Below, piece by piece: positions 1-8,118 of a stretch of 64,000 bases of DNA. Position 1 is the first letter of the stretch; each line of letters opens with the position of its first letter. The position numbers and the translations under genes are program-made. The DNA is from Winogradskyella eximia. Lineage in GTDB: Bacteria; Bacteroidota; Bacteroidia; Flavobacteriales; Flavobacteriaceae. Below the pieces are notes generated by a model that was not told the origin of the DNA, did not search any database, and worked only from the letters and a program-made list of their open reading frames with translations. The DNA lies in contig NZ_QRDV01000004.1 in NCBI RefSeq assembly GCF_003386165.1, positions 1 to 64,000 on the forward strand, given 5' to 3'.

Positions 1-6
1 TTTTTT

Positions 7-97
7 GCTAACTGCTAACTGCTAACTGCTAACTGCTAACTGCTAACTGCTAACTGCTAACTGCTAACTGCTAACTGCTAACTGCTAACTGCTAACT
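7..97. repeat. Tandem 7-bp repeat, 13 perfect copies
   Basis: The unit gctaact repeats 13 times without a mismatch. The last base of the array is the last base of the trpE stop codon (97-99, minus strand), so the array lies directly 3' of trpE in the trp transcript. Before it are only six T residues at the window edge. The unit length is not a multiple of three, and every reading frame through it meets TAG on the minus strand. Perfect identity suggests recent slippage expansion. Confidence 0.97.
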
Positions 98-1497
98 CAT
101 ATGTCTTTTGCCAGTTCTATTGCATTTGTTAAGGCTCCAAGTTTATTATATACTTCTTGCAATTCACTTTCAGGATTTGATTTAGCCACCAATCCAGCTC
201 CAGCTTGCCAGAATAATTTATGATTCTGACTTAAAAATGTTCTAATCATAATGGCATGATTAAAATTACCGTTGAAATCCATAAAACCAATGGCTCCACC
301 ATAATAACCTCTACTGGTTTTTTCATATTTCTCAATCAGTTGCATCGCTTTATGTTTTGGTGCACCACTTAAAGTACCTGCCGGAAAAGTATCTGCAACA
401 ACTTGCATGGTATCTGTGTTTTTATGAATGGTTCCGGTCACTTTACTCACTAAATGGATAACATGAGAGAAAAACTGTACTTCTCTATAATTCTCTACAG
501 TTACATTACTACCATTTCTACTTAAGTCGTTTCGGGCTAAATCAACTAACATCACGTGTTCGCTATTTTCTTTGTCGTCTTTTATTAATTCTTCAGCAAG
601 TTCTGCATCTTTAAGGTCATTTCCGCTTCGTTTAAATGTACCTGCAATTGGGTGTATTTCGGCTTTACCATCACTTACAACGAGTTGTGCTTCTGGTGAA
701 CTTCCAAATATTTTAAAATTCCCATAATCGAAATAGAAAAGATAGGGTGAAGGATTGATACTTCTTAAAGCTCTGTAGACGTTAAATTCGTCTCCACTAA
801 AACCTTGCGAGAATTGTTTAGACAAAACTAATTGAAAAACGTCACCTCTGCCACAATGTTTTTTTGCTAACTCTACATGTTCTTTGTACTCATCATCTGT
901 AAGATTAGAGTCAATATCACCATTAGTGTTAAAGTCGTAAGAGGCATATTGTCTGGTCTGAATTAACTGCAGAATATCATCAATATTATTATCAGTATCA
1001 AAGCAATGCGCAAAAATGTAGGCTTCGTTTTTAAAGTGGTTTATGGCAATGATGTTTTGGTAAACCGCATAATATACATCTGGAATATTAACAGAATTTT
1101 CCTTTTTAGAGATGTCTATATCTTCAAAATATTTTACAGCATCATAAGAGGTATAACCAAAGATTCCATTATTTATAAACTTGAATTCTTCATTAGGATC
1201 TACTTTAAAGCGTTGTGTGAATTTGTGAATTTCTTCAACGACACCTACTGTTTCTACGAAATTAGATTTAGAACTACCATCTGGATACGTTTGATAAATA
1301 GTATCTCCTTCAACTTTAATAGAAGCAATTGGATTACAGCAGATGTAACTGAAACTATTATCATTGGCATGATAATCACTACTTTCTAAAAGAATGCTAT
1401 TAGGGAATTTATCTCTAATTTTAAGATAGATGCTTACAGGTGTTATAGTATCTGCTAAAATCTTTTTATAATGTGTATTTAAACTAAATGTTTTCAT
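97..1497 (-). CDS. trpE: Anthranilate synthase component I
   Basis: Makes anthranilate from chorismate with the glutamine amidotransferase subunit (TrpG, not in the window), the first step of tryptophan synthesis in the cytoplasm. The 466-aa protein has the N-terminal regulatory domain and the C-terminal chorismate-binding domain, with GSSPEAQLVV, HPIAGTFKR and the LSGAPKHKAMQLIEKYE stretch. I start it at MKTFSLNTHYKK (1497). The reading frame stays open 60 bases further upstream, but that stretch runs into the attenuator hairpin and has no homology-like content. The alternative product, PabB (aminodeoxychorismate synthase), shares these motifs, but the Trp-codon leader peptide upstream settles the call as TrpE. 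Expression should fall when Trp-tRNA is plentiful. The rest of the trp operon presumably lies beyond position 1. Confidence 0.95.
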   Translation of the reverse strand: MKTFSLNTHYKKILADTITPVSIYLKIRDKFPNSILLESSDYHANDNSFSYICCNPIASIKVEGDTIYQTYPDGSSKSNFVETVGVVEEIHKFTQRFKVDPNEEFKFINNGIFGYTSYDAVKYFEDIDISKKENSVNIPDVYYAVYQNIIAINHFKNEAYIFAHCFDTDNNIDDILQLIQTRQYASYDFNTNGDIDSNLTDDEYKEHVELAKKHCGRGDVFQLVLSKQFSQGFSGDEFNVYRALRSINPSPYLFYFDYGNFKIFGSSPEAQLVVSDGKAEIHPIAGTFKRSGNDLKDAELAEELIKDDKENSEHVMLVDLARNDLSRNGSNVTVENYREVQFFSHVIHLVSKVTGTIHKNTDTMQVVADTFPAGTLSGAPKHKAMQLIEKYEKTSRGYYGGAIGFMDFNGNFNHAIMIRTFLSQNHKLFWQAGAGLVAKSNPESELQEVYNKLGALTNAIELAKDI

Positions 1498-1532
1498 TGT
1501 TGCTGAATTTATTTCCAGAATCTTATTAATAC

Positions 1533-1566
1533 AAAAAAGGCTTGTCGTGAATGACAAGCCTTTTTT
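1533..1566 (-). terminator. trp attenuator hairpin
   Basis: A perfect 14-bp stem (1533-1546 with 1553-1566, core GGCTTGTC/GACAAGCC) with a 6-nt loop. It is followed on the minus strand by a U-run (1538 down to 1533). It lies between the Trp-rich leader peptide (stop at 1594) and the trpE start (1497), the position of a transcription attenuator. I could not identify the competing antiterminator stem by eye. Confidence 0.92.
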
Positions 1567-1593
1567 CTATATGATTACATACCAAGGATTATT

Positions 1594-1650
1594 TCACGAA
1601 CATGAGTTTGAGAAATTCCACCACCAGATATGATTTGTTATTGTTTTCAT
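1594..1650 (-). CDS. trp operon leader peptide
   Basis: An 18-codon reading frame encoding MKTITNHIWWWNFSNSCS, ending in TGA 28 nt before the attenuator stem. The three consecutive Trp codons (1618-1626) are the ribosome-stalling signal expected of trp attenuation: starvation stalls the ribosome there and should prevent the terminator from forming. The start codon is only a few nucleotides from the predicted transcription start, so the peptide is probably translated from a nearly leaderless mRNA. Homologues of such peptides are too short for ordinary gene finders. The call rests on position, Trp content and the downstream terminator. Confidence 0.9.
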   Translation of the reverse strand: MKTITNHIWWWNFSNSCS

Positions 1651-1658
1651 TTGAATGT

Positions 1659-1689
1659 CAAATATAGAAATGAAATGTTGGAAATCAAA
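1659..1689 (-). promoter_or_regulatory. trp promoter
   Basis: On the minus strand, TTTG (1686-1689), a 19-nt spacer, then TATATTTG (1659-1666): an exact match to the Bacteroidota -33/-7 promoter. Predicted start is about 1652-1655, 2-5 nt before the leader peptide ATG at 1650. Confidence 0.85.
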
Positions 1690-1706
1690 TTAATTAAGAT
1701 AAATTT

Positions 1707-1750
1707 AAAAAAGATTCCTGTAAAAGTGAATTTTCACAAAAACAGGAATC
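1707..1750 (-). terminator. Terminator of the marR-yceI unit
   Basis: Stem GATTCCTGT (1713-1721) with ACAGGAATC (1742-1750), an inner short GTGAA/TTCAC helix, then a U-run on the minus strand (1712 to 1707). It lies 37 bases after the YceI stop. Confidence 0.8.
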
Positions 1751-1786
1751 ATAATTTAAACGTTGCTATTAATAGTTCTTAGGGTA

Positions 1787-2356
1787 TTAAAACTCTAATG
1801 TTACATTTAAATCAAAGTTGTCATAAATCGCTTTGTCTTTTAAGTCGTCAAAAAAGCTAGAAGAACCATATTTAATATTGTATTCTGTTCTGTCAACTTC
1901 CAAGTTTGCTGTTGCAATATTATCTTTAATAGTCATTGAGAACTCTACAGCTTTAGTCGTTTCTTTAATTGTTAAGTTCGCTTTGATTTTATAAGAACCG
2001 TCTTTTCCTGAAACGTTGATAAACTCTAGAGTAGCTGTTGGGTATTTTTCTACGCCAAAGAAATCTGCAGATTTTAAATGTCCATCTAGTTTACCTTTGT
2101 ATTCACCTTCTAAATCTGTGGTGTTTATTGAGGTCATGTCCATTACAAATGATCCACCAGTTAAGGTTTTATCATCAAAAGTTAATGTGCCACTTTTTAA
2201 GCTTATGGTACCTTCATGTTGGCCTGTTACTTTGTAACCTTTCCATATAACTTTGCTTTTTTCAATACTAACTTCCTTTTTCGTTAAAGCTGTAAATGAC
2301 ATCAGTGATACAGCTAAAATTAAAAGCATTCCGATTTTTGAATTTTTCTTTTTCAT
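1787..2356 (-). CDS. YceI-family periplasmic protein
   Basis: A 189-aa exported protein with an N-terminal signal sequence (KKK followed by GMLLILAVSLMSFTAL) and a single YceI-like beta-barrel domain: SKVIWKGYKVTG, GSFVMDMTSI, HLKSADFFGVEKYPTATLEF and the closing VDRTEYNIKYGS. The YceI fold is a lipocalin-like barrel that binds polyisoprenoid or other amphiphilic ligands in the periplasm; the ligand here is unknown. It starts two bases after the MarR-type regulator ends, so the two form one operon and YceI is probably what that regulator controls. The gene ends at a clear terminator. Confidence 0.9.
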   Translation of the reverse strand: MKKKNSKIGMLLILAVSLMSFTALTKKEVSIEKSKVIWKGYKVTGQHEGTISLKSGTLTFDDKTLTGGSFVMDMTSINTTDLEGEYKGKLDGHLKSADFFGVEKYPTATLEFINVSGKDGSYKIKANLTIKETTKAVEFSMTIKDNIATANLEVDRTEYNIKYGSSSFFDDLKDKAIYDNFDLNVTLEF

Positions 2357-2358
2357 AA

Positions 2359-2817
2359 TTATTTGTTTTTTAGTTTTATTAATAGGGTATTTAATTGTGT
2401 TAACTCTTCTTGAGTTAAATTCTTTGTTATATTTTTTTCTGTTTCATCAATTATAGGATCTACTATTTTAAGTGTCTCTAATCCCAAATCTGTAATCAAA
2501 ATTTCTACTTTTCTTCTATTCGTTTTGCAAATTGTACGTTTAACAAATTTTTTCTTAATAAGCTTGTCTACTAACCGAGTAGTATTACTCATTTTACTTA
2601 TCATACGCTCTTGTATGTCTTGCAGGTTAATGGCATTTCCTTTTTGACCTCTCAATATTCTAAGAACATTAAACTGTTCTAAGGATAATTCATAGGGTTT
2701 TAGCTGTAGTAAAAAATCATCTTTAATCCATATACTTGAATGAAAAATGTTGATTACAGTCGCTTGCGGTAAGGATAAATTAGCGTTTGTTTTTAAAATA
2801 TTATTTAACTCTTTCAT
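2359..2817 (-). CDS. MarR-family transcriptional regulator
   Basis: A 152-aa winged-helix regulator. Visible features are the dimerisation helix, LSLEQFNVLRILRGQKG, the recognition region ERMISKMSNTTRLVDKLIKKKFVKR, the wing KTNRRKVEILITDLG and the C-terminal dimer helix. I start at MKELNN (2817). The longer form from 2838 would begin upstream of the predicted transcription start, because a -7 element TACATTTG lies at 2834-2841 on this strand. It diverges from a thioredoxin cluster and heads an operon with the YceI gene. Palindromes overlap its own promoter, so autorepression is likely. Ligand unknown. Confidence 0.9.
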   Translation of the reverse strand: MKELNNILKTNANLSLPQATVINIFHSSIWIKDDFLLQLKPYELSLEQFNVLRILRGQKGNAINLQDIQERMISKMSNTTRLVDKLIKKKFVKRTICKTNRRKVEILITDLGLETLKIVDPIIDETEKNITKNLTQEELTQLNTLLIKLKNK

Positions 2818-2842
2818 ATACAATATTTGTATATACAAATGT
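2818..2842 (-). promoter_or_regulatory. marR promoter with overlapping palindromic operators
   Basis: ATACAA-TAT-TTGTAT (2818-2832) is a perfect interrupted palindrome and overlaps a second one, ATAC-AAAT-GTAT (2831-2842). The -7 element TACATTTG (minus strand, 2834-2841) sits inside the second. This is a typical layout for an autorepressing MarR protein. Confidence 0.7.
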
Positions 2843-2919
2843 ATGTTTATTTTTGAAACTATACATTAATGTTTTGTTAAAAATTTAAACACAGAGAAAT
2901 GGATTTATAACTTTAACTT

Positions 2920-3390
2920 ATGAAGCATTTATTACTTATTCTCTTAATTTCAGTTTTACCAATTCAACAAGAAAAATTGGAGGTTTATGATTATGATGGT
3001 CTAGAGCCTTTGATTCATAAAAAAGACGATAAAGTCCATGTTGTAAATTTTTGGGCAACGTGGTGCGGACCATGTGTAAAAGAGTTGCCTTATTTTGAAG
3101 CTATAAATGATACCTATAAAAACGAAAATGTAGAAGTACTTTTAGTAAGTTTAGATTTTCCTAGTAAATATGATTCTGCCTTAAAGCCATTTATAAAAAA
3201 GAATAATTTAAAATCTAAGGTAGTTGCTTTAAATGATACAGACCAAAATCGTTGGATTCCTGCAATAAACGAAGATTGGTCTGGTGCTTTGCCTGCTACG
3301 ATTATTTATAAAGGAGATAAAAGACAATTTTATGAACGCTCTTTTACAAAAGAAGAATTAGAAACCGAACTTAAACAATTTTTAAAATAA
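2920..3390 (+). CDS. TlpA/ResA-like thioredoxin-fold protein
   Basis: A 156-aa extracytoplasmic thiol-disulfide reductase. The N-terminal KHLLLILLISVLPIQQ is a short signal sequence or anchor. The thioredoxin fold carries the catalytic WCGPC in VVNFWATWCGPCVKELPYFE (Cys about residues 49 and 52) and the cis-proline loop GALPATIIYKG. Family members pass electrons from a DsbD/CcdA-type transporter to periplasmic substrates, and a DsbD lies 1.6 kb downstream. It ends two bases before the next redox gene, so they are co-transcribed. Specific substrate not predictable. Confidence 0.88.
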   Translation: MKHLLLILLISVLPIQQEKLEVYDYDGLEPLIHKKDDKVHVVNFWATWCGPCVKELPYFEAINDTYKNENVEVLLVSLDFPSKYDSALKPFIKKNNLKSKVVALNDTDQNRWIPAINEDWSGALPATIIYKGDKRQFYERSFTKEELETELKQFLK

Positions 3391-3392
3391 GA

Positions 3393-4010
3393 ATGACTAT
3401 GAAAAATTTAAAATTACTTGCTGTTATGGTGTTGGTATTTTCACTATCTGCTTTTACAAATAAGACCGATGATAATGGTTATAAAATAGGTGATTTTGCT
3501 ACAGATTTTAGTTTAGAAAATATTGATGGTAAAATGGTATCCTTATCAGATTTTAAAAAAGCAGAAGGCTTTATTGTTGTGTTTACTTGTAACACTTGTC
3601 CTTATGCTGTGGCTTATGAAGATAGAATAGAAGCATTAAATCAAAAATATGCAGATAAAGGATTTCCTGTAATTGCAATAATGCCAAATAATACAGATGT
3701 AATGCCTGGAGATAATATGGAAGCGATGAGAGAAAGAGCAAAGTCTAAGGGTTTTTCGTTTCCTTACTTATTAGATAAAGGTCAGCAAATCTATCCTCAA
3801 TATGGAGCCACCAAAACTCCGCATATTTATTTGTTACAAAAAACAGAAAAAGGAAATGAAGTAAAATATATTGGAGCCATTGATGATAATTACCAAGATG
3901 CTGAAGCTGTAAAAGTAAAATATGTTGAAGATGCTGTAGATGCATTATTAGAAGGTAAGGCGATAAAAGTTACAGAAACTAAAGCTATAGGCTGCTCTAT
4001 TAAAGTATAA
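3393..4010 (+). CDS. Redoxin/thioredoxin-family protein with CxxC
   Basis: A 205-aa exported protein of the AhpC/TSA-Redoxin superfamily: signal sequence, then GDFATDFSLENIDGKMVSLSDFK, VVFTCNTCPYAVAYEDRI with the CNTC motif, GFPVIAIMPNNTD, and GATKTPHIYLLQ with the cis-proline. This subgroup keeps a CxxC where peroxiredoxins have a single peroxidatic Cys, so a thiol reductase role is likelier than peroxide reduction. An extra Cys sits near the C-terminus (AIGCSIKV). The start could equally be the ATG at 3399 (MKNLKLL), which gives a cleaner signal peptide. It is second in a two-gene unit ended by a terminator at 4054-4091. Confidence 0.85.
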   Translation: MTMKNLKLLAVMVLVFSLSAFTNKTDDNGYKIGDFATDFSLENIDGKMVSLSDFKKAEGFIVVFTCNTCPYAVAYEDRIEALNQKYADKGFPVIAIMPNNTDVMPGDNMEAMRERAKSKGFSFPYLLDKGQQIYPQYGATKTPHIYLLQKTEKGNEVKYIGAIDDNYQDAEAVKVKYVEDAVDALLEGKAIKVTETKAIGCSIKV

Positions 4011-4053
4011 TTCTATGTGTTATAATCTAAATTGAGCTTAGATTAAAAATGTT

Positions 4054-4091
4054 AAAAAAAGACCCGTTGTGTAACACTTCGGGTTTTTTTT
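4054..4091 (+). terminator. Rho-independent terminator
   Basis: GACCCG...CGGGTT stem with a long loop containing GTGT/ACAC, flanked by an A-run and a run of eight T residues. It follows the redoxin gene by about 45 bases. Confidence 0.75.
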
Positions 4092-4143
4092 CGTCTATTT
4101 TATAAGGAAATGTTAATTTTACAAAAAAATAATAATACAATAT

Positions 4144-4458
4144 ATGGCAGATTTATCGCAAGACGAATGGACAAAACAACTTGAATCAGACAATAATTCT
4201 GTGATTTTAGATGTTAGAACTCAAGATGAAGTTAATGAAGGTATTATTCCTAATGCTATAAATATAGATATTTATAAAGGCCAAGGTTTTATATATGAGC
4301 TAGAAGAGTTAGATAAAACTAAAAACTACTATGTCTATTGTAGATCTGGCGCTCGAAGCGGACAAGCTTGTGGAATAATGAATCAATTGGGTTTTAAAAA
4401 TGCTTATAATTTAGTAGGTGGTTTTATGGCTTGGCAAGGAGAAGTTGCTCAACAATAA
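4144..4458 (+). CDS. Cytoplasmic single-domain rhodanese
   Basis: A 104-aa rhodanese-like sulfurtransferase with no signal peptide. It has ILDVRTQDEVNEGIIPNAINIDI, the active-site loop CRSGARS (Cys about residue 66) preceded by YYVYC, and the closing LVGGFMAWQGEV. The catalytic Cys carries a persulfide in this family. A second, exported rhodanese follows within a few bases, so the pair covers both sides of the membrane and is probably co-transcribed. Physiological sulfur donor and acceptor cannot be read from the sequence. Confidence 0.9.
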   Translation: MADLSQDEWTKQLESDNNSVILDVRTQDEVNEGIIPNAINIDIYKGQGFIYELEELDKTKNYYVYCRSGARSGQACGIMNQLGFKNAYNLVGGFMAWQGEVAQQ

Positions 4459-4465
4459 AAAACTA

Positions 4466-4882
4466 ATGACTATGAAAAATATATTTATAATCTGTTGTCT
4501 TTTTATAGGAATTGGCCTAAGTACAAGTTGTGCAGATGGCACAACAGATTCTGAAGATGTTAAATTAATAACCGCTTCAGAAATGCAATCTGTTTTAGAG
4601 TTAGAGGAAGTGCAGTTGGTGGATGTGCGCACTCCAAAAGAGCATGATGAAATTCATATTGTAAATTCACAGAATATTGATTTTATGTCTCCTACCTTTG
4701 ATGATGATATTTCAAAATTAGATAAGAAAAAACCTGTTATTCTGTATTGTAAATCTGGCAGACGAAGTGCAAAATGTGCAAAAAAGATGAAAGATGCAGG
4801 CTTTGAAAAAATATACGATTTAGATGGAGGTATTTCTAAATGGAAACATTCCGATAAATTAAATATTAAAGTTAAATCTTAA
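4466..4882 (+). CDS. Rhodanese-like lipoprotein
   Basis: A 138-aa lipoprotein: signal sequence KNIFIICCLFIGIGLSTSC with a lipobox Cys, followed by one rhodanese domain: VQLVDVRTPKEHDEIHIVNSQNIDF, active-site loop CKSGRRS preceded by VILYC, and LDGGISKWK. It should sit on the periplasmic side of a membrane. The start may be the ATG at 4472 (MKNIF); the upstream in-frame extension overlaps the preceding rhodanese and looks spurious. It forms a two-gene unit with the cytoplasmic rhodanese, closed by a strong terminator at 4902-4932. Confidence 0.87.
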   Translation: MTMKNIFIICCLFIGIGLSTSCADGTTDSEDVKLITASEMQSVLELEEVQLVDVRTPKEHDEIHIVNSQNIDFMSPTFDDDISKLDKKKPVILYCKSGRRSAKCAKKMKDAGFEKIYDLDGGISKWKHSDKLNIKVKS

Positions 4883-4901
4883 TGAATAATATATTCTCAA
4901 T

Positions 4902-4932
4902 AAAAAAACCGAACATAACGTTCGGTTTTTTT
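4902..4932 (+). terminator. Rho-independent terminator
   Basis: AAAAAAACCGAAC (4902-4914), loop ATAAC, then GTTCGGTTTTTTT (4920-4932): a perfect 13-bp stem with U-tail, directly after the rhodanese lipoprotein gene. Confidence 0.92.
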
Positions 4933-5012
4933 ATTGCTATAATTCATTTCTTAAACTCCTAAGGTTTTTATAAATTAGGCGTCTGTTAACTAAAAAACGG
5001 AAACACATCTAT

Positions 5013-5020
5013 TACATTTG
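5013..5020 (+). promoter_or_regulatory. dsbD promoter -7 element
   Basis: TACATTTG matches TAnnTTTG. Predicted start is about 5025-5028, which favours the ATG at 5039 over that at 5030. No clear TTTG was found at -33. Confidence 0.6.
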
Positions 5021-5038
5021 TAAATTAACATGCTGTTT

Positions 5039-7438
5039 ATGATTTTAAAAAAAGTACTCCTGCTATGTCTTTTGGCATTTTCTTTTTTATTCAATTTAAA
5101 TGCTCAAGTATTTGATCCTGTAAAATGGGAGACCAAAACTGAAAAAATTTCTGACACTGAATACGATTTAGTTTCTATTGCAACCATTGAAGCTGGTTGG
5201 CACTTGTATTCCCAAGATGTACCAGAGGGTGGTCCAATTGCTACAGGTTTTACTTATAAAACAAATAAAGATGTTGAGCTAGTTGGTGAAACTTCAGAAG
5301 AAGACGGTCATGTAATTGATGACCCTGTTTTTGAAATGAAAATTAAGTTTTTCGAAAACAAAGCTGAGTTTAGGCAGCGTATTAAAATTGTAAATAAAGA
5401 ATTATCTATTGTTGAAGGCGAAGTGGAATTCATGGTCTGCGACGATGAAAAGTGCATGCCACCAAATTATATTGATCTTCAATTTAATTTGAAAGAAGCT
5501 AAGCTAGTAAAAGAGGATTCTTCTTCAACTACTTTGAATTTTGGCAATACTGAATCAAAAATATTTGAACCTGTAAAATGGAATACTTCTGTTGAAAAAA
5601 TTAGTGATACAGAATATGTTTTAGTTTCTAAAGCGACTATAGATGAAGGGTGGAAGTTGTATTCTCAAAAAGTACCAGAAGGTGGTCCAATCCCAACAGG
5701 ATTTGAGTATAAAACTGATAATGGTGTTGAATTAATTGGAAGCACTATAGAGGAAAAAGGAAAAGAAGTTATGGATAAGGTCTTCGAGATGAAGATTAAG
5801 TTCTTTAAGAATACTGCTGAGTTTAGACAGAAAATAAAAATTTCCGATGTAAATATCTCCAAAACTTCATCTGAAGTTAGCTTTATGGCATGTAATGATG
5901 AACGCTGTTTGGCACCAACATATTTTGATTTAGAATTCGATTTAACTAAAAGTGTAGCTGTAAAAAAAAAGGAAAACAATTCTGATTCTAAAAAAGAAGG
6001 AGAAAGTAAAGGTTTGTGGTCTATCTTTTTTATTGCTTTTTTATCCGGATTTGTGGCTTTGTTAACACCTTGCGTATTTCCTATGATACCAATGACGGTG
6101 AGTTTCTTTATAAAGCAAAGTCAATCTAAAGCTAAAGGAATTCGGAATGCCATTATTTATGGGTTGTCAATTATTGTAATCTATGTGTTATTAGGGACAA
6201 TAATAACCGCCATTTTTGGTGCAGATGCTTTAAATGCTTTAGCAACAAATGTGTGGTTTAATCTCATTTTTTTTTTATTATTAATTGTATTTGCTATGTC
6301 CTTTTTGGGTGCTTTTGAAATTGTTTTACCAAATTCTTGGGCAAATAAAGCAGATAGACAAGCAGATCGAGGAGGTCTTGTGGGTATCTTTTTTATGGCA
6401 TTAGCATTGGCTATTGTGTCTTTTTCTTGTACTGGTCCTATAGTAGGAACGATTTTAGTAGAAGCAGCTTCTAAAGGTGGTGTTGCGCCTGTTATTGGTA
6501 TGTTAGGGTTTTCATCGGCAATAGCATTACCATTTGCTTTATTTGCAGCTTTCCCTGGATGGTTAAATTCATTACCTAAATCTGGAGGTTGGTTAAATAC
6601 GGTAAAAGTAGTTTTGGGTTTTTTAGAACTAGCCTTAGCGTTTAAATTTTTATCGCAAGCAGATTTAGTGTTGCAACTTCATTTCTTAGAGCGAGAAGTC
6701 TTTATTGCAATATGGATAGCCGTTTTTGGAGCATTAACCTTATATCTTTTTGGTAAAATTCAGTTACCACACGATTCTCCATTAAAACATATTTCGGTTG
6801 GGAGATTAATGTTTGGTTTATTGACTTTAACATTTACCATTTATATGATTCCTGGACTTTGGGGAGCGCCACTTAATTTAATTAGTGCATTTCCGCCTCC
6901 GTTAGATTATTCAGAGTCGCCTTATGGAGTAGGTAATTCAAAGGGTGGAGGTAGTTCTGTAAGTCATTCAGATTTACCAGATGGAGCACATTTGTTGGCG
7001 CCACATGATATTTTGGCATTTAATGATTACGATAAAGGTTTAGCCTATGCTAAAGAAGTTGGTAAACCTGTGATGCTTGATTTTACAGGATGGGCATGTG
7101 TTAATTGTCGTAAAATGGAACAGAATGTTTGGGTAAAACCAGAGATTTTATCGAAACTAAAAAATGATGTTGTACTCATCTCGTTATATGTTGATGAACA
7201 AATAGATTTTCCAGAAGGTGAAGCGCCAGATTCTAAATTAAGGCCAGGGAAAAAACTGAGAAACAAAGGTCAAAAATGGAGTGAGATGCAGACTATTCGT
7301 TATAAAACAAATACACAGCCTTATTATGTTTTAATGGATCATAATGAAAAAAATCTAAATGAGCCTGTAGCATACACACCAAATTATGAAGAATATAATA
7401 ATTGGTTAAAGGAAGGTATTAGTAATTTTAGCAACTAG
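5039..7438 (+). CDS. dsbD: Thiol:disulfide interchange protein DsbD, duplicated N-terminal domain
   Basis: Moves reducing power from cytoplasmic thioredoxin across the inner membrane to periplasmic thiol proteins. In the 799-aa form: signal peptide; DsbD-alpha-like domain 1 (about 25-150, Cys pair in CDDEKC at 134/139); a close copy, domain 2 (about 176-305, CNDERC at 285/290); eight-helix CcdA-like membrane domain (about 328-610) with the two redox Cys in [11 protein letters not shown] (345) and FSCTGPIVG (464); C-terminal thioredoxin domain with WACVNC (687/690). Usual DsbD has one alpha domain and is about 560-600 aa. Both copies keep their Cys pairs. It likely serves the TlpA-like proteins upstream. 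Confidence 0.92.
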   Translation: MILKKVLLLCLLAFSFLFNLNAQVFDPVKWETKTEKISDTEYDLVSIATIEAGWHLYSQDVPEGGPIATGFTYKTNKDVELVGETSEEDGHVIDDPVFEMKIKFFENKAEFRQRIKIVNKELSIVEGEVEFMVCDDEKCMPPNYIDLQFNLKEAKLVKEDSSSTTLNFGNTESKIFEPVKWNTSVEKISDTEYVLVSKATIDEGWKLYSQKVPEGGPIPTGFEYKTDNGVELIGSTIEEKGKEVMDKVFEMKIKFFKNTAEFRQKIKISDVNISKTSSEVSFMACNDERCLAPTYFDLEFDLTKSVAVKKKENNSDSKKEGESKGLWSIFFIAFLSGFVALLTPCVFPMIPMTVSFFIKQSQSKAKGIRNAIIYGLSIIVIYVLLGTIITAIFGADALNALATNVWFNLIFFLLLIVFAMSFLGAFEIVLPNSWANKADRQADRGGLVGIFFMALALAIVSFSCTGPIVGTILVEAASKGGVAPVIGMLGFSSAIALPFALFAAFPGWLNSLPKSGGWLNTVKVVLGFLELALAFKFLSQADLVLQLHFLEREVFIAIWIAVFGALTLYLFGKIQLPHDSPLKHISVGRLMFGLLTLTFTIYMIPGLWGAPLNLISAFPPPLDYSESPYGVGNSKGGGSSVSHSDLPDGAHLLAPHDILAFNDYDKGLAYAKEVGKPVMLDFTGWACVNCRKMEQNVWVKPEILSKLKNDVVLISLYVDEQIDFPEGEAPDSKLRPGKKLRNKGQKWSEMQTIRYKTNTQPYYVLMDHNEKNLNEPVAYTPNYEEYNNWLKEGISNFSN

Positions 7439-7564
7439 AGTTTTATTAATGGCATATACCATTTAGCTAAAATTGTTTTCCGCTATTATTTTTAATCCAA
7501 GTTAAGTTTTTCTTAAATACTCAGGAAAGTTCAGTTATCATTCTTTATTCTCTGTTATAAATAA

Positions 7565-7572
7565 TAAGTTTG
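7565..7572 (+). promoter_or_regulatory. slyD promoter -7 element
   Basis: TAAGTTTG matches TAnnTTTG, 29 bases upstream of the FKBP start codon. The -33 box is not convincing. Confidence 0.5.
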
Positions 7573-7601
7573 CAACTTATTTAAAATGAAATCAGAAATT
7601 T

Positions 7602-8030
7602 ATGAGTCAAGTAAAAGAAAATGATACGGTAAAAGTACATTATACAGGAAAATTAAAAAGCGGACAAATCTTTGATAGCTCTTTAGAGCGTGAGCCTTTA
7701 GAATTCACTTTAGGACAAGGTATGTTGATTCCTGGTTTTGAAAAAGCGGTTATCGATATGAAAGTGAATGATAAAAAAACAGTAGATATTCCTGTGTCTG
7801 AAGCATATGGAGATGTTATTAAAGAATTATTTCATAAAGTTGAAAAAACACAATTGCCACCAGAAATGGAACCAGCAGTTGGTTTAGGTTTAGCATCTAG
7901 AGATGAAAAAGGAAATGAGCATCAATTTAGAATTGTTGAGGTAAATGAAGACCATGTTATTTTAGATGGAAACCATCCCTTAGCTGGTCAGGAACTAGTT
8001 TTTGAATTAGAATTAGTTGAGATAAAATAA
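7602..8030 (+). CDS. SlyD-like FKBP peptidyl-prolyl isomerase
   Basis: A 142-aa cytoplasmic FKBP-type isomerase and chaperone. It shows the FKBP core VKVHYTGKLKSGQIFDSS, PLEFTLGQGMLIPGFEKAV, the inserted chaperone flap (VSEAYGDVIKELFHKVEKTQLPP onward) and the SlyD signature DGNHPLAGQELVFELELVEI. The His-rich metal-binding tail of enterobacterial SlyD is absent. Monocistronic: its own promoter lies upstream and a bidirectional terminator follows at 8051-8082. Confidence 0.92.
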   Translation: MSQVKENDTVKVHYTGKLKSGQIFDSSLEREPLEFTLGQGMLIPGFEKAVIDMKVNDKKTVDIPVSEAYGDVIKELFHKVEKTQLPPEMEPAVGLGLASRDEKGNEHQFRIVEVNEDHVILDGNHPLAGQELVFELELVEIK

Positions 8031-8050
8031 TTGAATTATCGCCAAAAGTA

Positions 8051-8082
8051 AAAAACCTGTGAAATTAGTTTCACAGGTTTTT
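8051..8082. terminator. Bidirectional terminator
   Basis: AAAAACCTGTGAAA (8051-8064), loop TTAG, TTTCACAGGTTTTT (from 8069): a near-perfect stem with an A-run before and T-run after. It serves the FKBP gene on the plus strand and the sulfatase on the minus strand. Confidence 0.9.
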
Positions 8083-8118
8083 TTATTTGAAAAAGTTGCT
8101 ATTAATCAAATAAGGTAA

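Noticed and set aside
7-97. Possible CRISPR or phase-variable coding repeat
   Set aside because: There are no spacers, the unit is 7 bp, and the array lies outside any reading frame directly after the trpE stop.
1006-1389. Long plus-strand open frame opposite trpE
   Set aside because: It is antisense to a well-conserved enzyme and its translation has no domain-like pattern. The same applies to other opposite-strand frames in this window, such as 62792-63022 opposite the PL17 gene.
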